Made by a program: the position numbers and the translations under genes
The notes under the pieces: model-generated
What the model was told of the DNA's origin: nothing
The model's database searches: none
The model's input: only the letters and a program-made list of their open reading frames with translations
Shown here: one piece after another, positions 52,312-60,395 of the stretch
How positions within the stretch are numbered: position 1 is the stretch's first letter
Layout: every line of letters begins with the position of its first letter
Origin: Streptomyces antibioticus
GTDB lineage: Bacteria > Actinomycetota > Actinomycetes > Streptomycetales > Streptomycetaceae
Assembly: GCF_001514065.1 (NCBI RefSeq)
Contig: NZ_KQ948426.1
Coordinates: 186,001-250,000, forward strand
DNA length: 64,000 bases
Reading direction: 5' to 3'

Positions 52312-53386
52312 GGGTCACCTCCGAAATCTCGCCCAGGACGATCCGGGTCAGGTTGGCCAAGGAGACCGAGCCGGGCGCGAAGTAGTCGCTGTGGCCGCCG
52401 TCGCCCGCCGCGAAGCGGTTCGCGCCGAAGGACGGGGACATGGGGTCGGTGCCGAAGCCGACGGTCGTGCCGAAGAGGTCCGTCTTGATGTGCGGTACCT
52501 CCGCCACCCAGTCGTCGGTGCCGCGGGCCGCCCAGACGCGGGCGCGGGTGTGCAGGGCGGCGGCGGTGTCGGCGCCGGTGCCGGGGCTGCCGAGGAGGAC
52601 GAGGTCGGTCGCGTCCAGATCGGTGGCGGCGCGGGCGCAGACGACCGAGCCGTAGGAGTGGCAGAGGAGGGAGACGGTGGTGTCGTCCTGGTCGGCGATG
52701 CCTCTGAGCTGGCGTATGAACTGCCTTAGCTGCGGGGCGGCTTGGTCTGCTCTGCCGGTGGTCGTGACCGTCGTGCTGATGGTGTCCGGGGTCTGGTAGC
52801 CGAGCCAGGCGATGACGGCTGTGCGGGAGTGGTTGGTGCGGTTGAGCTCGTGTTGGAGGGCGGTCGCTTCGGCGCGGAAGCGGGCGTAGGTGTCGAGGGA
52901 GGTGTCGGAGCCCGGGACGAGGACGGCGATGTGGTCGGCGTGGGCCAGGTCGCCGAAGACCTCGGTGACCTGGCCTTCGCCTCGGCCGTCGAAGCGGAGG
53001 AGGTGGCGGGTGGGGGTGGCCAGGGAACGGTCGGCTGCGGCGCGGTGGGTGTCGCCGTGGGCGGCGGCCATGCGGGAGGCTTCGGCGGCGTTGGCTCTGT
53101 TGGCTGCGTAGGCGTTGTTCAACGTCGACGCCGTCAGCGGGGGGAGCGTTGCAGGAGCTGGCGCCGGGATTTCCGGGCGGGCCGCGGCGGAGAGGGGCAG
53201 TACTACGGCGGCGGTGATGAGGGTCGCGAGGGTGGCTCGGCGCCATGTGCGGGTGCGGCGGGGTGGGGGTGCGGATGGGGGCGTTGCGCTTGCCCGCGCC
53301 GGCGTTGCGCCGACTGCGCCCACCCGTGCCGCTCCAGCGGCGCGACCGCCCGCAAGCTGCGCAACGATACGAGCAATGAACCCCAC
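52304..53386 (-). CDS. Exported alpha/beta hydrolase (DUF1023-type)
   Basis: A protein of about 360 aa with a signal-like helix (RRATLATLITAAVVLPLSAAA) and a catalytic domain of the DUF1023 group. The nucleophile Ser is in LLCHSYGSVVCARAA, with LVPGSDTSLDTYARF as the oxyanion region and GDGGHSDYF as a likely His. The first about 40 residues (MGFIARIVAQLAGGRAAGAARVGAVGATPARAS) are encoded by a dispersed repeat, so the true start may be lower, for example GTG near residue 22. It heads the operon with the acyltransferase and system 2. Confidence 0.82.
   Translation of the reverse strand: MGFIARIVAQLAGGRAAGAARVGAVGATPARASATPPSAPPPRRTRTWRRATLATLITAAVVLPLSAAARPEIPAPAPATLPPLTASTLNNAYAANRANAAEASRMAAAHGDTHRAAADRSLATPTRHLLRFDGRGEGQVTEVFGDLAHADHIAVLVPGSDTSLDTYARFRAEATALQHELNRTNHSRTAVIAWLGYQTPDTISTTVTTTGRADQAAPQLRQFIRQLRGIADQDDTTVSLLCHSYGSVVCARAATDLDATDLVLLGSPGTGADTAAALHTRARVWAARGTDDWVAEVPHIKTDLFGTTVGFGTDPMSPSFGANRFAAGDGGHSDYFAPGSVSLANLTRIVLGEISEVTRA
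53284..53361 (+). repeat. Dispersed intergenic repeat, copy B
   Basis: Aligns over about 77 bases with 7345-7421, with the identical core TGCGCCCACCCGTGCCGC at 53315-53332. On the minus strand it encodes the N-terminus of the hydrolase at 52304-53386, or lies across its true start. Confidence 0.75.
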
Positions 53387-53578
53387 GTCCGTCTCCCCCT
53401 CCCAGTCCGCCCGTCCACCGGGCCTCTCTGACTGGGAAATTACGGATCCGGACGCCTCGTCCGCGTCCCGCCGGGGAGCTCACCTCCGGCGTAGCTCTCA
53501 GGTACTACGGGTATGAAGGGGCCCTCTCCCAAAGGATCCCCCTCCAAAAGGCACCCTCACCGCCCCCTCATCGCCCCG

Positions 53579-54466
53579 TCACCACGCCAACTGCGCGATC
53601 TCCTCCGCCACCACCGCACACGCATCCGCCGCCGGATCGATCAGCGGGAAGTGACCCACGTCCTCCAGCAACGTCACCCCCACCACCTCCCCCGCCTTCG
53701 CCGCCGCGTCCGCGTACGCATCGGCCACCGCCTGCGGCACCACGTCGTCCGTGCGGCCCTGCACCAGCGTCGTCGCGATGCCCGTCGGCAGCAGCAGCGC
53801 CGGGTCGGCGTACGGGCGGCGGGGCGCGAAGTGGTCGTCGCCGCCCAGGAGTTGCAGCGAGGCACCACCGCACACGCCCAGCTTCTCCGCCACCGTGAAG
53901 TCCGCGATCGGGGCCAGCGCCACCACCCCGCGCAGCGGCGGGGGCCGGTCCACGCGCCACCCGGAGTCGGGCGGCAGGACGTGCCGGGCCGCGGCCCACA
54001 GCGCCAGGTGGCCGCCCGCCGAGTGCCCGGTGATCACCGTGCGGCGCGGGTCGGCCTGCGGGAGAGCCTCGCGTACGAGCGCGGGAAGCGCGTCCATCGC
54101 CGCGGCCACGTCGTCGAACGTGTCCGGCCAGCGCCCCGCCACATGACCACCGGAAGCGTTCTGCCCCGGCAGCAACGCCCCCCGCCGGTACTCGACGTTC
54201 GCCACGGCGAACCCGCGCCGCGCCAGAAAGTCCGCGAACGGGGTGACGTGCCGCCGGTCGTACGGCGCCCGCCACGCGCCCCCGTGCAGGACGACGACCA
54301 GGGGGGCCAGGGTCCCGGCCGGGAGCTCACTCCTCGGGGCGTAGAAGTCGATCACCTGGTCGGGGTGGTCGCCGTACGCGGAGCTGACGTCGGGGTCGAC
54401 GGGCGGGTGGGAGAACGCCGACTCCTCCTCGGCGGCGGCACGGGCTGCTGCGGAGTCGTCGGGCAT
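53579..54466 (-). CDS. Alpha/beta hydrolase, probable kynurenine formamidase
   Basis: A 295-aa hydrolase with the oxyanion motif HGGAW (VVVLHGGAWRAPYDRR) that marks kynurenine formamidases of the HGGXW type. The nucleophile Ser is in VITGHSAGGHLALWAA, Asp in VQGRTDDVVPQ and His in EDVGHFPLID. The expected reaction is N-formylkynurenine to kynurenine and formate. It lies in the same strand direction as kynureninase and tryptophan dioxygenase, but is separated from them by three plus-strand genes. The assignment rests on motif and neighbourhood; another esterase role is possible. ATG 54466 (MPDDSAAARAAAEEE) is used. Confidence 0.75.
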   Translation of the reverse strand: MPDDSAAARAAAEEESAFSHPPVDPDVSSAYGDHPDQVIDFYAPRSELPAGTLAPLVVVLHGGAWRAPYDRRHVTPFADFLARRGFAVANVEYRRGALLPGQNASGGHVAGRWPDTFDDVAAAMDALPALVREALPQADPRRTVITGHSAGGHLALWAAARHVLPPDSGWRVDRPPPLRGVVALAPIADFTVAEKLGVCGGASLQLLGGDDHFAPRRPYADPALLLPTGIATTLVQGRTDDVVPQAVADAYADAAAKAGEVVGVTLLEDVGHFPLIDPAADACAVVAEEIAQLAW

Positions 54467-54686
54467 GCTCCAACCTCTCAGCGATGAAACGCAATTGGAT
54501 GAGAATTCGCGAGAATTCGACTGTTGGCGGGGACGGTATCAGGCCCGTGACGTGCGCGGACACAGGGATGTCACGCTCGGTGAGGGTTAAACGGTTCTGC
54601 TGTTTCGTTACGCTGACCCCCTGTCGCAGGACAGCCCCCACGCCGGAGCCCACCCCAGTCCCCACGACCGCCCCATGGAGGCCGAT

Positions 54687-55292
54687 ATGTCCGCCGAACC
54701 CGGCACCGTACGTCCCGGAGGGCGTACCGCCCGTGTCCGCGCGGCCGTGCTGCGGGCGGCCGGTGACGTCCTCGCCGAGCACGGGTTCGCGCATCTCGAC
54801 CTCGCCGACGTGGCCCGCCGCGCCGAGGTCGGCAAGACGACCGTGTACCGGCGCTGGGGCTCGGTGACCGGCCTGGTCGCCGACCTGCTCGCCGACATGG
54901 CCGAGCAGTCGCTGCCCCGCGAGGAGACCGGCACGGTGCTGGGCGACCTCCGCGCCAACGCCCGCCTCGTGCAGCGCACCCTCGCCGACCCCCGCCAGGG
55001 CGCCCTGTTCCGCGCCGTGATCGCCGCCGCCACCTGCGACGAACGGACCGCCCACGCCCTGCGGCGGTTCTACGACATCCGGGTCGCCGAGTGGGCCCCC
55101 TGCGTCCACCAGGGCGTCGAACGCGGCGAGTTGCCCGCGGGGACGGACGCCGAGGAGGTCGTACGAGCCGTGTCCGCACCGCTCTACTACGCGCTGCTGA
55201 CCACCGGAACGGCCCCGACCCCCGCCGCCGCCGACCGCGCGGCACGCGCCGCGTTCGCAGCCGCCGCGGCCGGCGTCCACGCCACCACCTAG
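54687..55292 (+). CDS. TetR family regulator
   Basis: A 201-aa repressor. The N-terminal helix-turn-helix is TARVRAAVLRAAGDVLAEHGFAHLDLADVARRAEVGKTTVYRRWGSVTGLVADLLADM. The C-terminal helical ligand domain (ARLVQRTLADPRQGALFRAVIAAATCDERTAHALRRFYDIRVAEW) is of the TetR_C type seen with YyxA-like repressors. ATG 54687 has GGAGG five bases upstream; ATG 54675 is also in frame. It is divergent from the formamidase-like hydrolase, which it may control. Confidence 0.92.
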   Translation: MSAEPGTVRPGGRTARVRAAVLRAAGDVLAEHGFAHLDLADVARRAEVGKTTVYRRWGSVTGLVADLLADMAEQSLPREETGTVLGDLRANARLVQRTLADPRQGALFRAVIAAATCDERTAHALRRFYDIRVAEWAPCVHQGVERGELPAGTDAEEVVRAVSAPLYYALLTTGTAPTPAAADRAARAAFAAAAAGVHATT

Positions 55293-55306
55293 GACCCCTC
55301 TCCACC

Positions 55307-55342
55307 GCCCCGCGCAACCCCCAATTCTGCGGATTGCGGGGC
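55307..55342 (+). terminator. Candidate terminator after the TetR gene
   Basis: GCCCCGC (55307-55313) and GCGGGGC (55336-55342) pair perfectly around a 22-base loop, 15 bases after the TetR stop. No T-run follows, so confidence is low. Confidence 0.35.
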
Positions 55343-55449
55343 ACATCGGCGCACGAGGAATATGGCACGCATCGCAGATGCATCCGGGCGTACGTGGCGC
55401 ATGCGCACGTCGTGCCGGAGCGGGGGCTGCGGGACGGGGGATGTGCAGC

Positions 55450-57342
55450 ATGGCCGGGAACGGGGGACGGAAGCCCTATCTCGTCGTCAAGGCACCGGGT
55501 CACCTCGCGGGAACCCGCTGGGAGTTGATCCGGGATGCCCATGTCCTGGGGCGGTACGGCGACATCCGCCTCGCCTCCCCCGACGTCAGCAAACGCCACG
55601 CCGAACTACGCCTCGGCAGCGACGGGGTCTGGCTGAACGACCTGCACTCCAGCAACGGCGTCCTGCACAACGGGGTGCGGCTCGCGCCGGACCGGCCGGT
55701 GCGGCTGGCCGAGGGGGACCTCCTCCAATTCGGGTCCGTGCAGCTCGTGTTCCACCGCAACGGCTACGGCGTCACCGACCTGCGCGCCCACCAGCGCCGC
55801 CGCGCCACCGACCCGGATCTGCCGACCGGCCCGCTGCATCACGCGGATCCTCCGCCGGTCGACGACGACGCCCGCTCGTCGTCCACCCGCTGGCTGGCCG
55901 CCGCCACCCAACTCGACCCGTGGTTCGCCGACGTGGTCGTGCAGCAGGTCGTGAACGAGCCCTACCGCGCGCTCGCGCCCGTGTTCGGCGCGGACCTCGG
56001 GGTCGTCACACGGTGGGCGCTGGCGGCACGCAGGCGCCGGCTCGCCCGGGACCTCGTCCTCCTCGCCCTGCTGCTCTGCGTGATCGCGCTCATCGGGATC
56101 GGCGTCCGCGCCCACGCGGGGGAGTTCGGATCCGACCAGCCGCGGATCGACTGGCAGCGGTACGCCCTCGGCGCCCTGCCCGCCCTGCTCCTCGGCTGGC
56201 TGGCCGTGGCCGTCGACATCTGGGTGACCGAACATCTGGTGCTGCGCCGAAGACTGACCGCGCACCGCTACCAACCCGCCCAGGCCCCCGACCCGTTGAG
56301 CTCCCGCGCCCGCGCACGCCTCACCGCCGTGGCCGAGCGGCCCGCCGGCAATCTGATCGTCTGCTCCCACTACTCCCCCTTCGCGGGCAGCGGTTTCCAG
56401 GTCGACGAGTGGGACATGCCGATCGACATCCGCAAGGGCACCGCCCGCCCGGAAGGCGGCCGCCGCGCGCCCCAGCCGTTCGCCACCGGCGAGTTGTACG
56501 ACGTTCTTGTCGCCGCGGCCCGTGGCATCGGCCTGAACAACCTGCGCGTGGAGGAGCGCCTCTTCGTCGACGGACTGAACGTCGCCCTGGACCGCAGGCT
56601 GCTGCCGGTCCGCGACCAGCCGCCGCTCACCCGGGTCGACTCGCACGTCATGCGCGCCATGCCGGACGGCCTCGGCGCGACCCGGCGCTCCTATGTGAGC
56701 ATCGAGATCCCCGCCTGGAGCGGGCAGTTGGTGGTCACGATGTACCTGCGGGCGGTGCAGGTGCACGGCACGCTGTACCTGGAGTGGTCGGCGTACGCCC
56801 TGCTGCCGATGCTCCCGGAGTACTACGCGGTCGACCGCCTCCCCCACCGCACGGCCGCGGGATCCGCCGTACGCGCCGGGGCGCGGGCGCTGGCACGGCT
56901 GCTGCCCGCGCTGCTGGGCGCACCGAGGGCGCTGGCACGGCGCGCCTCCTCCGCCCGCGCGGCGGTCGCCCACCGGCGCCGGCAGCGGCGGCTCATCCGG
57001 GGCGGCTACCAGTTCGACTACGGCGCCCAGTACAGCATCCGGGAGTTCGCGTGCGGTGGGGACGAGGGCACGTACTTCCTCGGCAGGGACCTCAGCCGCG
57101 CCCTTGCCACGACACAGCAGCACCTGCTGAACACGGTCGGCGACTTCCTGGAGTCCCGCGGCATCGACTCGGAGAGCTTCCAGCGGCTCCAGCAGAACGT
57201 CATCCAGAACTTCACCACGAACAACGACTACAGCGTCAAGGCCAAGCACATCAGCGGCGGCGCGATCGCCCCCGGTGGCAGGGCGAACGCCAGTGGCGGA
57301 GGGGGCGGGCAGCGTGCCGCCTCAAGTGCCCCGCGGGGCTGA
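55450..57342 (+). CDS. FHA-domain two-helix membrane protein
   Basis: A 630-aa protein. Residues about 25-100 are an FHA phosphothreonine-binding domain (HVLGRYGDIRLASPDVSKRHAEL, SSNGVLHNGVRL: conserved Gly-Arg, Ser-x-x-His and Asn-Gly). Two membrane helices follow near 199-220 and 236-262. A large cytoplasmic domain has the block HYSPFAGSGFQVDEWDMPID (306-325), which I recall in other actinobacterial membrane proteins of unknown role. The C-terminus carries NDYSVKAKHISGGAIAPGGR (from 593), matched in the next gene. ATG 55450 has GGGGG nine bases upstream; ATG 55441 is also in frame. The small partner gene follows after 34 bases. Function unknown. Confidence 0.82.
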   Translation: MAGNGGRKPYLVVKAPGHLAGTRWELIRDAHVLGRYGDIRLASPDVSKRHAELRLGSDGVWLNDLHSSNGVLHNGVRLAPDRPVRLAEGDLLQFGSVQLVFHRNGYGVTDLRAHQRRRATDPDLPTGPLHHADPPPVDDDARSSSTRWLAAATQLDPWFADVVVQQVVNEPYRALAPVFGADLGVVTRWALAARRRRLARDLVLLALLLCVIALIGIGVRAHAGEFGSDQPRIDWQRYALGALPALLLGWLAVAVDIWVTEHLVLRRRLTAHRYQPAQAPDPLSSRARARLTAVAERPAGNLIVCSHYSPFAGSGFQVDEWDMPIDIRKGTARPEGGRRAPQPFATGELYDVLVAAARGIGLNNLRVEERLFVDGLNVALDRRLLPVRDQPPLTRVDSHVMRAMPDGLGATRRSYVSIEIPAWSGQLVVTMYLRAVQVHGTLYLEWSAYALLPMLPEYYAVDRLPHRTAAGSAVRAGARALARLLPALLGAPRALARRASSARAAVAHRRRQRRLIRGGYQFDYGAQYSIREFACGGDEGTYFLGRDLSRALATTQQHLLNTVGDFLESRGIDSESFQRLQQNVIQNFTTNNDYSVKAKHISGGAIAPGGRANASGGGGGQRAASSAPRG

Positions 57343-57376
57343 CCACCAACAGTGACTCGCTGCGAGGAGAAGGCAC

Positions 57377-57763
57377 ATGAGGCACCGTGACGACTACACC
57401 CACAACCCCGGCTTCAACGACTACAGCGTCAGTACCGGCGGCGGCGACATCACCGGCGGCGCCATCGCTCCCGGCGGCACGGCGAACTACAACGCGGCCC
57501 CCGTCTCGCCCGACACCCTCGAACTCCAGCAGCGTCTCGACGAGCTGCGGCGGCTGCTCGCGCGGTACTCCGCAGCCCTCCCCAACTCCGGCCAACTGCT
57601 GGACGACACCGAGCAGTTGGATGCCCAGCTGCAACGGGAACGGCCCAATCGGACCGTTGTGCAGGGACTGCTCGACTCGCTGACGGCGGGAGCGGGCGGC
57701 GTCGGCGCCCTCTCCTCCGCCGTCAGCGCGGTCGTCCAGCTCGTCAGCCGTTTCCTGCCCTGA
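57377..57763 (+). CDS. Small partner protein with NDYSV/GGAIAPGG motif (128 aa)
   Basis: It begins MRHRDDYTHNPGFNDYSVST and continues GGGDITGGAIAPGGTANYN, matching the C-terminal motif of the upstream FHA protein. The rest is helical: TLELQQRLDELRRLLARYSAAL, LDDTEQLDAQLQRERPNRTVVQGLLDSL, then a hydrophobic end (GGVGALSSAVSAVVQLVSRFL). This layout recalls DUF5955-type and effector-associated helical domains of bacterial conflict systems, but the link is unproven. GGAG lies eight bases before ATG 57377. Its end overlaps the convergent kynureninase gene by 20 bases. It is probably co-transcribed with the FHA gene. Confidence 0.8.
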   Translation: MRHRDDYTHNPGFNDYSVSTGGGDITGGAIAPGGTANYNAAPVSPDTLELQQRLDELRRLLARYSAALPNSGQLLDDTEQLDAQLQRERPNRTVVQGLLDSLTAGAGGVGALSSAVSAVVQLVSRFLP

Positions 57764-58946
57764 CCCGCAGCGTCTCCCCGAGCACCCGGGCCGCCCGCTC
57801 CACGTCACCGAAGCCGACGTACAGCGGCGTGAACCCGAACCGGAGTACATCCGGATGCCGGAAGTCCCCGACCACGCCCCGCGCGATCAGCTCCTTCATG
57901 ACCTCCCCGGCGTCGTCGCACCGCAGCGCCACCTGGCTGCCGCGCTCCGCGTGCGCCTCCGGCGTCAGCGACTCCACCCGGCCCGCGGGCACGTAAGCGG
58001 CCACGCATTCCAGGAAGAAGTCCGTCAGGGCAAGGGACTTGGCCCGTACCGCCTCGATCGGCACCCCGTCCCAGACGTCAAGTGCCGCCTCCAGGGCCAG
58101 CATCGAGAGGATGTCCGGCGTACCGACCCGGCCGCGCAGCGCACCCGCCGCCGGTTCGTACGAGGCCCGCATGCCGAAGGGCTCCGCGTGCGAGTTCCAG
58201 CCGGGCAGCGGGGAGTCGAAGCGGTCCTGCACCTCCCGGCGCACATACAGGTACGCCGGTGAACCCGGGCCGCCGTTCAGGTACTTGTACGTGCAGCCCA
58301 CCGCCAGGTCGACCCCGTGCTCGTCGAGCCCGACCGGCAGCGCGCCCGCGCTGTGGCACAGGTCCCAGACCGCCACGGCGCCCGCCGCGTGGACGGCGGC
58401 GGTGAGGGAGGGCAGGTCGTGCAGGCGGCCGGTGCGGTAGTCGACGTGGTTCAGCAGCACGGCCGCCGTACGCTCGCTCAGCACGCCCGGCACCTCGGCC
58501 GGCGTCACCGGACGCAGCGTGCACCCGGTCAGCCGCGCCGCCGACTCGGCGATGTACCCGTCGGTCGGGAAGGTCGTCGCGTCGACGACGATCTCATCGC
58601 GACCAGCTCCAGCCAGCCGTACCGCCCCCACAAGTGCCTTGAAGACATTGACACTTGTCGAGTCGCCGACCACGATCTGCCCGGCCGCGGCACCCACCAG
58701 CGGAGCGATCCGGTCGCCGATCCGCTCGGGCGCCGTCCACCAGCCGCTCTCGTCCCAGGACCGGATGCGCAGCTCGCCCCACTGCCGCCGGACCACGTCC
58801 TCGACGCGCCCCGGGACGGCGGCGGGCAGCGCGCCCAGCGAGTTGCCGTCGAGATAGACCACCTCGTCGAGCACGAACTTCCCGCGCACGCCCGCCAGTT
58901 CGTCGGCGGCGTCCAGCTTCTCCGCCCTCGCCGCGAACTCAGACAT
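57744..58946 (-). CDS. kynU: Kynureninase
   Basis: A 400-aa PLP enzyme that cleaves kynurenine to anthranilate and alanine. It has LDGNSLGALPAAVPGRVEDVVRRQWGELRIRSWDESGWW at the N-terminus, VVGDSTSVNVFKAL for substrate and PLP phosphate, AVWDLCHSAGALPVGLDEHGVDLAVG with the PLP Asp, and the Schiff-base Lys221 in GCTYKYLNGGPGSPAYLYV. ATG 58946 overlaps the last eight bases of the dioxygenase gene, so the two are coupled. The anthranilate can feed secondary metabolism or be degraded. Confidence 0.97.
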   Translation of the reverse strand: MSEFAARAEKLDAADELAGVRGKFVLDEVVYLDGNSLGALPAAVPGRVEDVVRRQWGELRIRSWDESGWWTAPERIGDRIAPLVGAAAGQIVVGDSTSVNVFKALVGAVRLAGAGRDEIVVDATTFPTDGYIAESAARLTGCTLRPVTPAEVPGVLSERTAAVLLNHVDYRTGRLHDLPSLTAAVHAAGAVAVWDLCHSAGALPVGLDEHGVDLAVGCTYKYLNGGPGSPAYLYVRREVQDRFDSPLPGWNSHAEPFGMRASYEPAAGALRGRVGTPDILSMLALEAALDVWDGVPIEAVRAKSLALTDFFLECVAAYVPAGRVESLTPEAHAERGSQVALRCDDAGEVMKELIARGVVGDFRHPDVLRFGFTPLYVGFGDVERAARVLGETLRVRAGNG

Positions 58947-59778
58947 GCGACCGCGCCGTCCACAGCTCGGGGAACACGTTCTTCTGCGCCCGCTTCTCCA
59001 GCCAGGCCACCCCGGCGGACCCGCCCGTGCCCGCCTTGGCGCCCATCGCGCGCCGCGTGGCCACCAGATGGTCGTTGCGCCAGCGCCACACCAGCTCGGC
59101 GACATCGGTCAACGCCTCGCCGAGGCGGGCGAGTTCGTCGTTCGGGTCACCGGAGTAGAGGGCGGTCCAGGCGGCCTCGACCTCGGGCGACGGCTCGTAC
59201 CGCCGCGACACGTCGCGCGTCAGCACGGCGTCCGGGATCGTGTGCCCGCGCCGGGCCAGCAGCCGCAGCACCTCGTCGTACAGGCTCGGCTCGTGCAGCG
59301 CCTTCCCCAGCTCGGCGTGCACCCGCGGGGCGCCCCGGTGCGGGACGAGCATGGACGCCGACTTCTCGCCGAGCAGGAACTCCATCCGCCGGTACATCGC
59401 CGACTGGAAGCCGGAGCCCTCGCCCAGGGCGGCCCGGTAGGAGTTGAACTGCGCCGGGGTCAGCTGGCCGAGCGGCCGCCAGGAGGCGTTCAGCGCCTCC
59501 AGCTCCCGTACGGAACGCTTCAGCGCGTCGACCGCGACCGGCACGTCGTCGGAGCGCAGCGCGCGGGCCGCGGTCTCCCACTCATGGACGATGACCGTGA
59601 ACCACAGCTCCATCACCTGGGTCGTGACCAGGAAGACCATCTCACCGGGATCGTCGGAGAGGGTGTGCTGGAGGTGGGTGAGCACGTCCGCCTTGACGTA
59701 GTCCTCGTACGGCGTCGTGCCTTCGAAGTCGAGATGCGGGGTCTCGGGCTCCGGGATCTCGTGAGCCTCGTGGGACAT
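58939..59778 (-). CDS. kynA: Tryptophan 2,3-dioxygenase
   Basis: A 279-aa haem enzyme, first step of tryptophan catabolism to N-formylkynurenine. It shows TPYEDYVKADVLTHLQH, EMVFLVTTQVMELWFTVIVHEWETA, the substrate/haem block FNSYRAALGEGSGFQSAMYRRMEFLLG and the proximal haem ligand His237 in WRWRNDHLVATRRAMG. The length is that of the bacterial family. It starts at ATG 59778 and overlaps kynU by eight bases. Promoter elements should lie in the 152-base gap upstream, where I saw no strong palindrome. Confidence 0.97.
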   Translation of the reverse strand: MSHEAHEIPEPETPHLDFEGTTPYEDYVKADVLTHLQHTLSDDPGEMVFLVTTQVMELWFTVIVHEWETAARALRSDDVPVAVDALKRSVRELEALNASWRPLGQLTPAQFNSYRAALGEGSGFQSAMYRRMEFLLGEKSASMLVPHRGAPRVHAELGKALHEPSLYDEVLRLLARRGHTIPDAVLTRDVSRRYEPSPEVEAAWTALYSGDPNDELARLGEALTDVAELVWRWRNDHLVATRRAMGAKAGTGGSAGVAWLEKRAQKNVFPELWTARSHV

Positions 59779-59930
59779 CGCTGTCTCCTGTTGTGTACTC
59801 CGGGTAGCGGTCCGCCCCTGCCGTTACCGACACGGGGGCCCCGGTCCCCACCCGAATCCTCAGCCGTCACCCCGGGAACGCGCAAGGCCCGACTGCGTCA
59901 CAGCCGGGCCCGCACACGTCTCACCAGGAA

Positions 59931-60344
59931 CTATCCCAGGGTCTGGGCCGCCGTCGGCGAGGAGTCCTTCAGGAACTGGCTGCACCGCTCGTACTCCTCC
60001 TGCTCGCCGATCGACCCGGCGGCGCGGGCGAGGGCGTGCAGGGCGCGCAGGAAGCCGCGGTTCGGCTCGTGCTCCCAGGGGACCGGGCCGTGGCCCTTCC
60101 AGCCGTTGCGGCGCAGCGCGTCCAGGCCGCGGTGGTAGCCCGTACGGGCATAGGCGTACGACTCCACGACGCTGCCCCGCTCGAACGCCTCGTCGGCCAG
60201 CTGGGCCCAGGCCAGGGAGGAGGTGGGGTACTTGGCGGCGACGTCGGCGGGGGCCGTGCCGTTCGCCAGGAGCTCACGGGGCTCCGGGTCGTCGGGGAGG
60301 TGGGTCGGGGGCGGGCCCCCGAGGAGGTTCTCGTGAATCGACAT
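59931..60344 (-). CDS. DUF3151 protein
   Basis: A 137-aa protein of the actinobacterial DUF3151 family, function unknown. It starts MSIHENLLGGPPPTHLPDDPEPRELLANGTAPADVAAKYPTSSLAWAQLADEAF. It is built of TPR-like helices (GSVVESYAYARTGYHRGLDALRRNGWKGHGPVPWEHEPNRGFLRALHALARAAGSIGEQEEYERCSQFLKD). ATG 60344 (MSIHENL) is preferred to the in-frame ATG at 60362, because it fits the family N-terminus. Confidence 0.9.
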   Translation of the reverse strand: MSIHENLLGGPPPTHLPDDPEPRELLANGTAPADVAAKYPTSSLAWAQLADEAFERGSVVESYAYARTGYHRGLDALRRNGWKGHGPVPWEHEPNRGFLRALHALARAAGSIGEQEEYERCSQFLKDSSPTAAQTLG

Positions 60345-60395
60345 GGCTCCAGTCTCCTCCATGGCCCGCGCCCAGTGCCCCCTCGGCCAGACCCC

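Noticed and set aside
54687-57763. A recent mobile island carrying TetR, FHA and small-partner genes
   Set aside because: Composition is like the neighbours, no recombinase or flanking repeat is seen, and the last gene overlaps kynU by 20 bases, which speaks against recent insertion.
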